From NCBI GenBank assembly GCA_013141385.1, contig JABFRB010000022.1, positions 28,106 through 92,105 of the forward strand: a stretch of DNA of 64,000 nucleotides, read 5' to 3'. Positions 8,293 to 15,261 of the stretch are shown in pieces. The DNA is from Bacteroidales bacterium (GTDB lineage: Bacteria > Bacteroidota > Bacteroidia > Bacteroidales > Tenuifilaceae). How positions within the stretch are numbered: position 1 is the stretch's first letter; every line of letters begins with the position of its first letter. The notes beneath the pieces were generated by a model. The model saw only the letters and a program-made list of their open reading frames with translations. It had not been told where the DNA came from and ran no database searches. Made by a program: the position numbers and the translations under genes.

Positions 8293-8412
8293 ATGTCCAT
8301 AAAGAAACCTGAGTTTGCGGATCAGGTTAATACAGTTACGATTACAGACGGCGAGATGAGCGAGCTTAATATTCAGCTTACGAGGGTTTTAAATTATAAA
8401 GAAAAGCCGTGA
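8293..8412 (+). pseudogene. 39-codon coding-like fragment next to the repeat array
   Basis: ATG 8293 opens a frame ending in TGA at 8410-8412. The product (starts MSIKKPEFADQVNTV, ends LNYKEKP) has normal amino-acid composition, unlike the repeat-derived frames. The same frame runs back into the 21-bp array but meets three stops between 8217 and 8267. It may be the tail of a gene invaded or eroded by the repeats, or a very small gene. I do not recognise it. Confidence 0.25.
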
Positions 8413-8529
8413 TAGATTTGTATGAAAATTATAGTTGGCATTCTCAATATTAGGAACTCAAGTTATGATTTTTAGATTTAAACTACATGCTCTTTCTCGT
8501 ACTCTGCAAAATTCATTTGAAAAAGATCA

Positions 8530-10713
8530 CTATATCATATTCCCAACCTGCTCCTTATACGACAAACTATAATAATTATCGGTTAGCATTAGTTCTTTTG
8601 GAGTACCCGAGTTAGAAATTGTTCCATTCTCAAGTAAATAGATTTTATCTGCTTTTGAGGCAGTTTTAATTCTATGAGTAATCATTATTATAGCTAATTC
8701 ATTCCGAAGTTGTTGTAGAAGGTCTAAAATGAAGTTCTCTGCATTTCTGTCCATAGCAGAGGTCGCCTCATCGAGTATTATTAATTTAGGTTTTTTGTAT
8801 AATGCTCTTGCTAATGCCACAAGCTGTTGCTGACCACCTGAAATGTTTATTCCTTCTTCGCCTAAAATAGTCAAATATTGTTGGGGAAAATCAGAGAAAT
8901 AAGTGTCAAAGCCATACGATTTACAAAAACTGATTACGTTTTCGGCTTCCTTCCTAGAATCACCCAAGCAAATATTATCTATGAGAGTCCCATTAAATAT
9001 TTTAATTTGTTGGGGAACAACACCAATATTACTCCTCCAAAAATGAGTATTGATTAATGCTAAATTTTTATTATTAATCAGTATTAGTCCTGATTCTGGC
9101 TCATAAAATTTTTGGAGTATTTGTACTAACGTACTTTTTCCAGTACCGCTTTCACCTAAAATCCCTACTAGTTCTCCTTTTTTTACCTCTAAAGAAACAT
9201 TTAATAAAAGCCGCTTTCTTCCAGCGAATCGAAAATTCAGGTTTTTAATTTCAATTTTATCGATGATTTCAATATCCTGCTTTGTTAGGTCATCCTTATG
9301 CTCTGATTTTATACTGGCAATTTCATACATACGATCAAATGCCACTTTTGCCTCTTGAATTTGAATATTAAATATAGCCAACCGGCTTATGGAGGGTATA
9401 ATTGAACCTGTTAGTGAAAGAATGGCCACCATTTCCCCAATCATTAACTCTTTCTGAAACACTTGAAATGAGGATAGCCCAAAAATTCCAAGAATTAGAA
9501 GAACCCCAGTAACCTCTGACCAAAAGCTATACTGAATATTGAGTTTACCTAAATTATAAATATTTTGCTGAAAAAAGCCGTATGCATTTTTAGTTAACTC
9601 CTTAAAAAAGGGTTCCTTATTATTCGACTTAATGGTATCAATACCCTGAATGGTATCGATATAATTACTCTGGTTTAAGGCGTACGATTGCATCACATCC
9701 TTTTGTGAAATAGCTATTCTTTTGTGAAATCTTCGGATTATACCGAAGTAAAGAAGAAAACTAAATAAAACTAGACTACCGATACTTATTGAGTATAAAA
9801 AAATTACAAAAAGTGAAATTATAATAATTAATCCATCTATTAGCATATTACCAACTACTGAGCTAATAGTATTCTGAATTCTCCGAGTATCATCCATCCG
9901 TGCTATTAGCTCACCCGTTTTTCGGGTATCAAAGAATGATTTCGGTAGATCGATAAGTGCACTATAGAATTTTTGAATAACCCGATTGTTAAACTCCTTA
10001 TTCTGGCTAATAAGGAAGAAACCTCTTAAATAGTTCAACCCTGTTTTTACAATTAGCAGGGCAGACAATAAAAGCAAGCTAATAAATAACCCATTGTAAT
10101 CCGCAGAGGGAAGTATTTTGTCGATTAACTTTTGCGAAAAGATGGCTGTAGAAATTCCCAGAATTGTAATGGCTGTACCTAGGAATAAAGCAACTATTAG
10201 TATCCCAAAATCCTCTTCAATCAACGACTGCAACCATGACTTTTTCTCCTTTTTGATTATTTTACCCTCTACAAACTCTTTATTGGGGATCAATTTAAGC
10301 AATGCCTTACTTCTCCAAACCTGTTCTAATTCATCTTTGGTAATTGTAAGAATTCCTTTTGCAGGATCAGCTATGACTATGTTATCATCCTTATCGAATC
10401 CAAAAAAAACATAGTAATGCTGTAGGTTTTCATGTAATACTACATGAAGAATGGCAGGTTCATCAAGTTCTTTTAGATTCGAAACGCTCTCCGCTTCCAA
10501 CCCTTGGGCATCAAATCCTAACTGTTGGGCTGCCTGATATAAGCCAAGAACTGTCGTCCCTTGCTTTGCCGTTCCGCTAAGCTCTCGTATTCTTTCAAGC
10601 GGTGTAAAACCATTATAAAATTTAATTACGGTTGACAGACATGCAACTCCACAATCAGAACTACCGATTTGCAGGGTAAAGGATTTTGATATTCTCTTTC
10701 TTGCTAGATTCAT
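8530..10713 (-). CDS. Peptidase-containing ABC peptide exporter (C39-TM-ABC)
   Basis: 727 residues from ATG 10713; the GTG at 10716 is one codon earlier and less likely. The N-terminal C39 bacteriocin-processing peptidase (1-130) shows C21 in SSDCGVAC, H99 in QHYYV and D116 in IADPAKG. A six-helix transmembrane domain (about 160-440) follows. The ATPase has Walker A GESGTGKST (about 517), signature SGGQQQ (about 622) and Walker B IILDEATS. Such exporters cut double-glycine leaders and push the cargo out of the cytoplasm. It is the last gene of the 13891-8530 operon. The natural substrates are probably the GG peptides encoded at 14108-14254 and 15070-15192. No HlyD-type adaptor is encoded nearby, so release to the periplasm is possible. 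Confidence 0.92.
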   Translation of the reverse strand: MNLARKRISKSFTLQIGSSDCGVACLSTVIKFYNGFTPLERIRELSGTAKQGTTVLGLYQAAQQLGFDAQGLEAESVSNLKELDEPAILHVVLHENLQHYYVFFGFDKDDNIVIADPAKGILTITKDELEQVWRSKALLKLIPNKEFVEGKIIKKEKKSWLQSLIEEDFGILIVALFLGTAITILGISTAIFSQKLIDKILPSADYNGLFISLLLLSALLIVKTGLNYLRGFFLISQNKEFNNRVIQKFYSALIDLPKSFFDTRKTGELIARMDDTRRIQNTISSVVGNMLIDGLIIIISLFVIFLYSISIGSLVLFSFLLYFGIIRRFHKRIAISQKDVMQSYALNQSNYIDTIQGIDTIKSNNKEPFFKELTKNAYGFFQQNIYNLGKLNIQYSFWSEVTGVLLILGIFGLSSFQVFQKELMIGEMVAILSLTGSIIPSISRLAIFNIQIQEAKVAFDRMYEIASIKSEHKDDLTKQDIEIIDKIEIKNLNFRFAGRKRLLLNVSLEVKKGELVGILGESGTGKSTLVQILQKFYEPESGLILINNKNLALINTHFWRSNIGVVPQQIKIFNGTLIDNICLGDSRKEAENVISFCKSYGFDTYFSDFPQQYLTILGEEGINISGGQQQLVALARALYKKPKLIILDEATSAMDRNAENFILDLLQQLRNELAIIMITHRIKTASKADKIYLLENGTISNSGTPKELMLTDNYYSLSYKEQVGNMI

Positions 10714-10717
10714 CACC

Positions 10718-11248
10718 CTAATTACCGGATTTTATCAATACTCTAAGATTATCAGCATCAATATTCTGCGTTATTTTTTTAATCAGGTGTTTTCCTTGAT
10801 CGTAGTAATATAAAGTTGGATAATTGTAATGCCCAAATAGTTTAGCTAGTTCAGCCTTATCGCATTGATAAAATTTGATTGGCATTCCTGGATCTAAATC
10901 GAATTTCTCCTTGAACTCACTAATCGTTTCCAAAGAGTCGGAGCTAACCATAAGTATTTGAAAAGTTGGCATCTCCGATATTAAATTAACCATCTGATCG
11001 AATATATTATAGCAATGTAAGCAATCAGAACTATAGAGCATAATAATGGTATTCCTATCGGATGAAATTGAATCAGGGGTAATCAGATGATTATCCAATG
11101 ATTTAAATGTAAAATTGGGCAAAACTTTGATCTTCTGGCTCAGCCTATTCTCTTGAGTCCTCTTATTAATAATCATGAAAACCATTGATAATATAAGCAC
11201 TATAATGCATACTAATAGTATCCGTTTTATTCTAGATTTATCACTCAT
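10718..11248 (-). CDS. Membrane-anchored thioredoxin-like (TlpA/redoxin) protein
   Basis: 176 residues. A membrane anchor spans about residues 9-27, and the rest should face the periplasm. The redoxin fold holds a CXXC active site C76-L-H-C79 in MLYSSDCLHC and a cis-proline region near NYPTLYYY. It would make, shuffle or reduce disulfides. It sits between two membrane protein genes and the peptide exporter (four bases separate its stop from the exporter ATG), so its likely role is oxidative folding of exported cargo. The GG peptide at 14108 has two Cys in its cargo, consistent with this. Direction of redox action is not visible. Confidence 0.8.
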   Translation of the reverse strand: MSDKSRIKRILLVCIIVLILSMVFMIINKRTQENRLSQKIKVLPNFTFKSLDNHLITPDSISSDRNTIIMLYSSDCLHCYNIFDQMVNLISEMPTFQILMVSSDSLETISEFKEKFDLDPGMPIKFYQCDKAELAKLFGHYNYPTLYYYDQGKHLIKKITQNIDADNLRVLIKSGN

Positions 11249-11254
11249 AATACA

Positions 11255-11911
11255 TCACTTAAATACCACAATTACAATAAATACCACAAATAGAATCCAC
11301 ACTAACAAACCTAACACGTACGTCTTTAGCACAAACGATAGACTTTTTAAAAAATTCCATTTCATTAATTTAGCCAGCAGGAATGAGAGCACCAGCCAGT
11401 ACAGAAATTCAATGGAATTCAAAATCCCCATTGGTATTTTTATCCAATCGGGATAGGAGTTTAACTTAACTGTTGAAATAAAGCGAAACGGGGAATATCC
11501 CCCCAACTCCTCAAAGGAGGTGAAGCTATGGTTAAAAACAAGTATCGTTCTAATAATAGTGAATAGGATAAATGTAAACTCCGCTACAATAACAACTTTG
11601 TACAGTTCCCGCATTGATACCCTAATCTCTGCAAGGTATAAGCCGATGTAGAAGCAAAGAACGACGAACGATATTCGAATAAACAGCGTTATAGGAATAA
11701 ACAGAAATTTAATGAACCCCCAGCTCTTATCTAGTTGTAAAATCTTATGGGCTTCGTCGGCATTAAACTTTCCTCCATAAGTGTTAAAGAAGAAAATATC
11801 ATCGATGTAAAAAAGGCGTATTACCAACGAATTTATTACATATATACTAGCAACAGCAATAAAAAGGTAAATACTCCTTTTGGTTATTATATCTAATTGC
11901 TTACCTATCAT
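11255..11911 (-). CDS. Polytopic membrane protein of the peptide-export operon (paralogue A)
   Basis: 218 residues with about five membrane helices and an extended loop between the first two. I do not recognise a named family. It resembles its neighbour at 11955-12587: in both, a helix pair is followed by an MREL/FREL element, a helical VVIVAEF-like segment and a F(S)-x-L loop with aromatic residues. The size and topology recall Yip1-like proteins, but I see no diagnostic motif. Being sandwiched between a GG-peptide exporter, a thioredoxin and an exported accessory protein, it could be an immunity or export accessory protein; that is inference. It ends six bases before the thioredoxin gene begins. 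Confidence 0.7.
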   Translation of the reverse strand: MIGKQLDIITKRSIYLFIAVASIYVINSLVIRLFYIDDIFFFNTYGGKFNADEAHKILQLDKSWGFIKFLFIPITLFIRISFVVLCFYIGLYLAEIRVSMRELYKVVIVAEFTFILFTIIRTILVFNHSFTSFEELGGYSPFRFISTVKLNSYPDWIKIPMGILNSIEFLYWLVLSFLLAKLMKWNFLKSLSFVLKTYVLGLLVWILFVVFIVIVVFK

Positions 11912-11954
11912 ACAATCAAAAACATGAAGTCAGTAATACTGTCTATGCTTTACG

Positions 11955-12587
11955 CTAACCATTAAATTTATATAAATATATTCCCTTCAAAATAAGATAT
12001 AGAATAGATGCTATTCCATAGGTAAGGAGTACGAGTTTAGCCATACGTTTTAGCGATTCTCTGGTGATCAACTGCAGACCATAAATAAGTATTCCCCAGA
12101 ATAGCATTTCAGGAATACTAAAAAATTGAAAAATTGCCTTTATTGCCTCACTAGCCTCTGACCCAATAAAAAATTGTAATGATAGAAATGAAAAGTTATC
12201 CACCTCCTTCATTGTATACTCCGTATGAATAAATAGAAACCAGACCATCTGGGCAAGATCCCTAAGCCAAAAAAACAATTCGCCTAGTATTACCAATGAC
12301 ATCAACTCTCTAAATGGTACTTCTATCTCCCAATTCTTTAGCCCGAATTGGAGTAATCCAGCAATTATAGTAACCTTAATAAAGCAAATAACTGGGAAAC
12401 CGATGTTAATTGCAATCCAAATATTTCGGTAAAAGGAAGCGGAGTGGGCATTTCCACCAGTAAAATATTGAGGATCTGAAACAATAATTTGATGTATAGC
12501 ATATATAGAAAGGATATTCAACAGGCATAGTATGGCAAAGAGGTACCAAAAATTTTCCCTTTCAAGTAATGATTTGATTGTTTTCAT
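11955..12587 (-). CDS. Polytopic membrane protein of the peptide-export operon (paralogue B)
   Basis: 210 residues with about five membrane helices. It appears paralogous to the 218-residue protein downstream: PFRELMSLVILGELFFWL here aligns with SMRELYKVVIVAEFTFIL there, and the following loop and last two helices also line up. No named family is recognised. Its ATG overlaps the stop of the upstream 435-residue gene as ATGA (12584-12587), which is good evidence of translational coupling. A 43-bp gap separates it from paralogue A. Role unknown; immunity or structural partner of the exporter are reasonable candidates. Confidence 0.7.
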   Translation of the reverse strand: MKTIKSLLERENFWYLFAILCLLNILSIYAIHQIIVSDPQYFTGGNAHSASFYRNIWIAINIGFPVICFIKVTIIAGLLQFGLKNWEIEVPFRELMSLVILGELFFWLRDLAQMVWFLFIHTEYTMKEVDNFSFLSLQFFIGSEASEAIKAIFQFFSIPEMLFWGILIYGLQLITRESLKRMAKLVLLTYGIASILYLILKGIYLYKFNG

Positions 12588-13891
12588 TCCCCATTACTTT
12601 TAAATTGCTCCTCTAAAGATTTGTTCTTTTGTAAATCAATATTTACACTCTGAATAAGAGGGTTAAGCAGTACAATATTGTAGCTTTTCCAAAAATCGGG
12701 ATGGTATGGGAATTTTTTCTCATAGATATCCTTAGTCAAAATTTCCTTTTCTGCGTTTTTTATACGTGAAAAATCCCTACGTCTTGTAAGAATATTATTC
12801 ACCATAAGGGTCGACAATACATACTGTTTACCTTGTATCGTATCGGATGAGTTGGTTTTCATAGCAGTGCTAACAGGTTTAATTTCCTGAATAAAAGTTG
12901 GATAATATTTTCCATCATACTTCCTGTAGGTTACATTGTAAGATAAAAAATATTTATTTTTAAAATACCATTCTTTACCCTGATTGCTGTTGTTTACAGC
13001 ATAAAAACCCCATTCAAATTTAATAATAGCATAGTCATCAGCCTGTATATATATATTTCCTCCTATATCACCGGTTCTAACTGTAATTTTACTATCCCAT
13101 AATGTATCCCTATAACTTATAACATAGATTAACTTTTTATCAATATAGTTACACCCTGATAGTGTGAATACATGTCGGTTAATGTTATCCTTACATAAAA
13201 AATTGGTGTAACTACAATTCTGAATCGCTCTTACATAGTCAGAATTGTATATGTTTAAGATCAGGTTTGTTTCTCCAAAAATTTTTTTATAAATCTTTGA
13301 CCTAAGATCGTATTCTAAATAACTGTCACTTTTTCGTATTTCGTTGATTTTTATTTTGGCAAGGTTTAAATCTGTATCATATCCAAAATCTTGAATGCTT
13401 ACTGCAGCCTCTATTAATCGGGCATACCTATCATCCCTCATACAAAGTTCACGATAAAAAGCATCCATGTAATACATTTTAGTGGGATAGTTTTTCTTAA
13501 TTTTCTTAATGGCTTTTCTTACAATCTGCTCGGCAGTTTCTCCCTTTGATAGAACAAACAAAGGCTGAATGGGAATGTTAGTAGAATCAAGATAAAATGT
13601 TTTTATGGAGTCATTAAGGATTTGGTTTATAGGTTTCTGGTATGTTTTGAACCCAAGAGATGAGATCATCAGAGTATCATTTTTTAGGCTGTCGGAAAAA
13701 TAAAAAGAAAAGTTTCCCAGATCATTTGCTGCTGTTCCAATGGATTTCCCCTTAATACTAATGGCTGCATATCCAACTGGTTCGGAAGTGTTAATTTGAA
13801 AAACGGCACCATTTATACAATTTGTTTTTTGAGAATAAATGAATTGTGTCTGTATGCAAATAAGGCAGAGAGCAAAGATTGATTTTTTCAT
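12584..13891 (-). CDS. Exported protein with carboxypeptidase-like regulatory domain
   Basis: 435 residues. A signal peptide (MKKSIFALCLICIQTQFIYS) is followed by a CarboxypepD_reg-like beta-sandwich (about 25-105, with INTSEPVGYAAISIKGKSIGTAAND and SSLGFKTY). The larger C-terminal part is of unknown fold, beginning with the helical EQIVRKAIKKIKKNYP. The N-terminal domain is the same type found at the start of SusC/TonB-dependent receptors and many Bacteroidota envelope proteins. I recall such proteins next to GG-peptide exporters. It is the first large gene after the precursor at 14108 and is translationally coupled to the next gene. No promoter of its own is visible in 13892-14107. Confidence 0.75.
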   Translation of the reverse strand: MKKSIFALCLICIQTQFIYSQKTNCINGAVFQINTSEPVGYAAISIKGKSIGTAANDLGNFSFYFSDSLKNDTLMISSLGFKTYQKPINQILNDSIKTFYLDSTNIPIQPLFVLSKGETAEQIVRKAIKKIKKNYPTKMYYMDAFYRELCMRDDRYARLIEAAVSIQDFGYDTDLNLAKIKINEIRKSDSYLEYDLRSKIYKKIFGETNLILNIYNSDYVRAIQNCSYTNFLCKDNINRHVFTLSGCNYIDKKLIYVISYRDTLWDSKITVRTGDIGGNIYIQADDYAIIKFEWGFYAVNNSNQGKEWYFKNKYFLSYNVTYRKYDGKYYPTFIQEIKPVSTAMKTNSSDTIQGKQYVLSTLMVNNILTRRRDFSRIKNAEKEILTKDIYEKKFPYHPDFWKSYNIVLLNPLIQSVNIDLQKNKSLEEQFKSNGE

Positions 13892-13945
13892 GAGAATAAA
13901 TCTAGTTTTATTAAAGATAAAAGTAACCTATATTCATTATTAGAT

Positions 13946-13984
13946 CATAACTCCATCAGGATATAGAATCCTGATAGAGTTATG
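13946..13984. repeat. 39-bp near-perfect inverted repeat in the peptide operon
   Basis: Arms 13946-13962 and 13968-13984 pair over 17 positions with one mismatch; the arms begin CATAACTC and end GAGTTATG, with the loop ATAGA. No T run follows on either strand, so it is not a standard terminator. It lies between the precursor gene and the 435-residue gene and could act as an RNA processing or stabilising hairpin, or as an operator. Confidence 0.6.
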
Positions 13985-14107
13985 AATGATTTCCAAAGAA
14001 TAACTAAAATTCTTCCAAAATCTTTATCGTATTGTTATGTAGTGAATAAATGCCTTAAATATTAAACATAATTCACACCTAGACTCCATCGAATATCCCT
14101 AAAATTA

Positions 14108-14254
14108 CTATCGACAGTTATGCTCATATATATCATGAAGGTAGTATATATCCCCCTGAAAATCCATAGGATTTCGGAGCCAATAACTAAGTTGTCCACA
14201 ATAACTAAAACCACCTTCAATTTGTTCCATCTTTTCGAAATCTAACGTCTTCAT
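14108..14254 (-). CDS. Double-glycine leader peptide precursor (48 aa)
   Basis: Too short for most gene callers. Translated from ATG 14252-14254 to TAG 14108-14110, the peptide has a 15-residue leader MKTLDFEKMEQIEGG ending in Gly-Gly, the cut site for C39 peptidases, with Ile at -4 and Glu in the leader as usual. The 33-residue cargo starts FSYCGQLSYW and ends EHNCR. It is rich in Tyr/Trp and has two Cys near its ends, which could form one disulfide-closed loop. It lies just upstream of the operon with the C39 exporter and a CXXC redoxin. The start MKT resembles Bacteroidota natural-product precursors. Signal peptide versus antimicrobial function is unknown. Confidence 0.8.
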   Translation of the reverse strand: MKTLDFEKMEQIEGGFSYCGQLSYWLRNPMDFQGDIYYLHDIYEHNCR

Positions 14255-14347
14255 AATTATTTGTTTTAAGGTTAATATTTCCCAAACGCTGGTTTATCAT
14301 TCCATTACTTGGGTTGATTATTTTTTTGGCTTAGCTAAAACCTATAA

Positions 14348-14355
14348 CAAACATA
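14348..14355 (-). promoter_or_regulatory. -7-like element upstream of the 48-aa precursor
   Basis: On the minus strand TATGTTTG fits TAnnTTTG. A start near 14342 would give an 88-nt leader before ATG 14254. No -33 element is evident at the normal spacing, so support is moderate. Confidence 0.4.
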
Positions 14356-14848
14356 TACATTATTTATGTCATATTTTAATGCTATAAAGAATTTTAACAA
14401 ACGAAATATGTAAAAATGTGCTTATTATAACATATTGCTATGTCTATAAAAATTTATACTTAAATTTTTTGGTTTAACGTTTGGAGAAGTAAGCGATTTA
14501 AAACGCCATATAATGACAAAAAGCATATATGTTAGTAATTAGAGGTATTTTTGTTTTTTCTCATTACAATACGCACAACTTACAGGCAAATAAAAATATG
14601 TTTTTACTATTTTTTAACAAATTATTGTTCAACTTCAAAAGTAAATCTCTACTCATTTTTTAATGTTTTTAGTTAAACGATATCTTACATCTAATTTACA
14701 AAAAGTGTTCGATTTTTACAAAAAACTCAAACAGGATAGAATTAGTTTTTTTCAAACGGGTGTTTAGATGCTTGTAGGAGGGAAGTAACTATAGGAAACA
14801 ATTGCGTAAAGCACTAGCAAAATTCAACAATTAGTAAAGCCCCACTCC

Positions 14849-14898
14849 AAACCGCACCCTAAAAGTTGAATATAACATTTGGGGTGCAGTTCTTTTTT
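14849..14898. repeat. Compact inverted repeat with T tail
   Basis: AACCGCACCC (from 14849) and GGGTGCAGTT (to 14891) are near-complementary ends of a 43-bp unit, followed by CTTTTTT. It could be a plus-strand terminator without an obvious gene before it, or a footprint of a small mobile element, since such ends resemble terminal repeats of some Bacteroidota insertion sequences. The rest of 14255-15069 is AT-rich and holds only this, the -7 element and a decayed precursor start. Confidence 0.45.
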
Positions 14899-14957
14899 GT
14901 AGGACTTCTTTTTAAGCTATACAACTTAAAATTCTGTACCATTAGAGCTAAAATTTT

Positions 14958-14990
14958 TTACGACTTTTTACCTTTTCTTAGCGTTTTCAT
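14958..14990 (-). pseudogene. Decayed copy of a double-glycine precursor start
   Basis: The minus strand reads MKTLRKGKKS and stops. The preceding leader bases, including TGATTATGAAAACGCT, closely match those before the intact precursor at 15192, so both come from one duplication. After the stop the frame continues about 34 residues without a Gly-Gly site, so the copy looks non-functional. Confidence 0.45.
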
Positions 14991-15069
14991 AATCATAAGT
15001 TTTGGGTTAAACATGTGGAATCATTGATTTTCTTTCAAAAAACTATAGAAACCAATTCTTAGCACATTC

Positions 15070-15192
15070 TTAAAGTATTATAATATCTATTTGAGTTGGT
15101 GCTCCTTCGCCCCCTTTAAGTTGGATTAGCTCTTCGGCTTTGAGGACTTTTACAACCACTGTCATTTTTTTTGTTTTTTTCAGCGTTTTCAT
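15070..15192 (-). CDS. Double-glycine leader peptide precursor (40 aa)
   Basis: ATG 15190-15192 to TAA 15070-15072 encodes 40 residues. The leader starts with lysine-rich MKTLKKTKK and closes with LKAEELIQLKGG, which matches the classical pattern L(-12), E(-8), L(-4), G-G for C39-type processing. The predicted cargo is only 12 residues, EGAPTQIDIIIL, acidic then hydrophobic and without Cys, more like a signalling pheromone than a bacteriocin. The N-terminus resembles the Bacteroidota natural-product precursor family I know as TIGR04149. It diverges from the TPR-CHAT gene across 69 bp and lies upstream of the C39 exporter operon, the likely processor. Confidence 0.8.
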   Translation of the reverse strand: MKTLKKTKKMTVVVKVLKAEELIQLKGGEGAPTQIDIIIL

Positions 15193-15222
15193 AATCTTAG
15201 ATTTTTATTTAAACATTTAGCT

Positions 15223-15246
15223 TATTTTTGTATCAACTAATGATAC
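15223..15246 (+). promoter_or_regulatory. Promoter and palindrome before the TPR-CHAT gene
   Basis: TATTTTTG at 15223-15230 fits the -7 consensus. It runs directly into GTATCA-actaa-TGATAC (15230-15246), a perfect six-base inverted repeat covering the expected transcription start. The palindrome may be an operator or a hairpin at the 5' end of the transcript. Confidence 0.45.
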
Positions 15247-15261
15247 ATTAACGCAATAATA

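Noticed and set aside
7908..8312. Long plus-strand frames through the 21-bp array as protein genes
   Set aside because: The frames stay open only because the unit is a multiple of three without stops. Two plus frames and the minus strand are equally open, and none has a promoter or normal composition.
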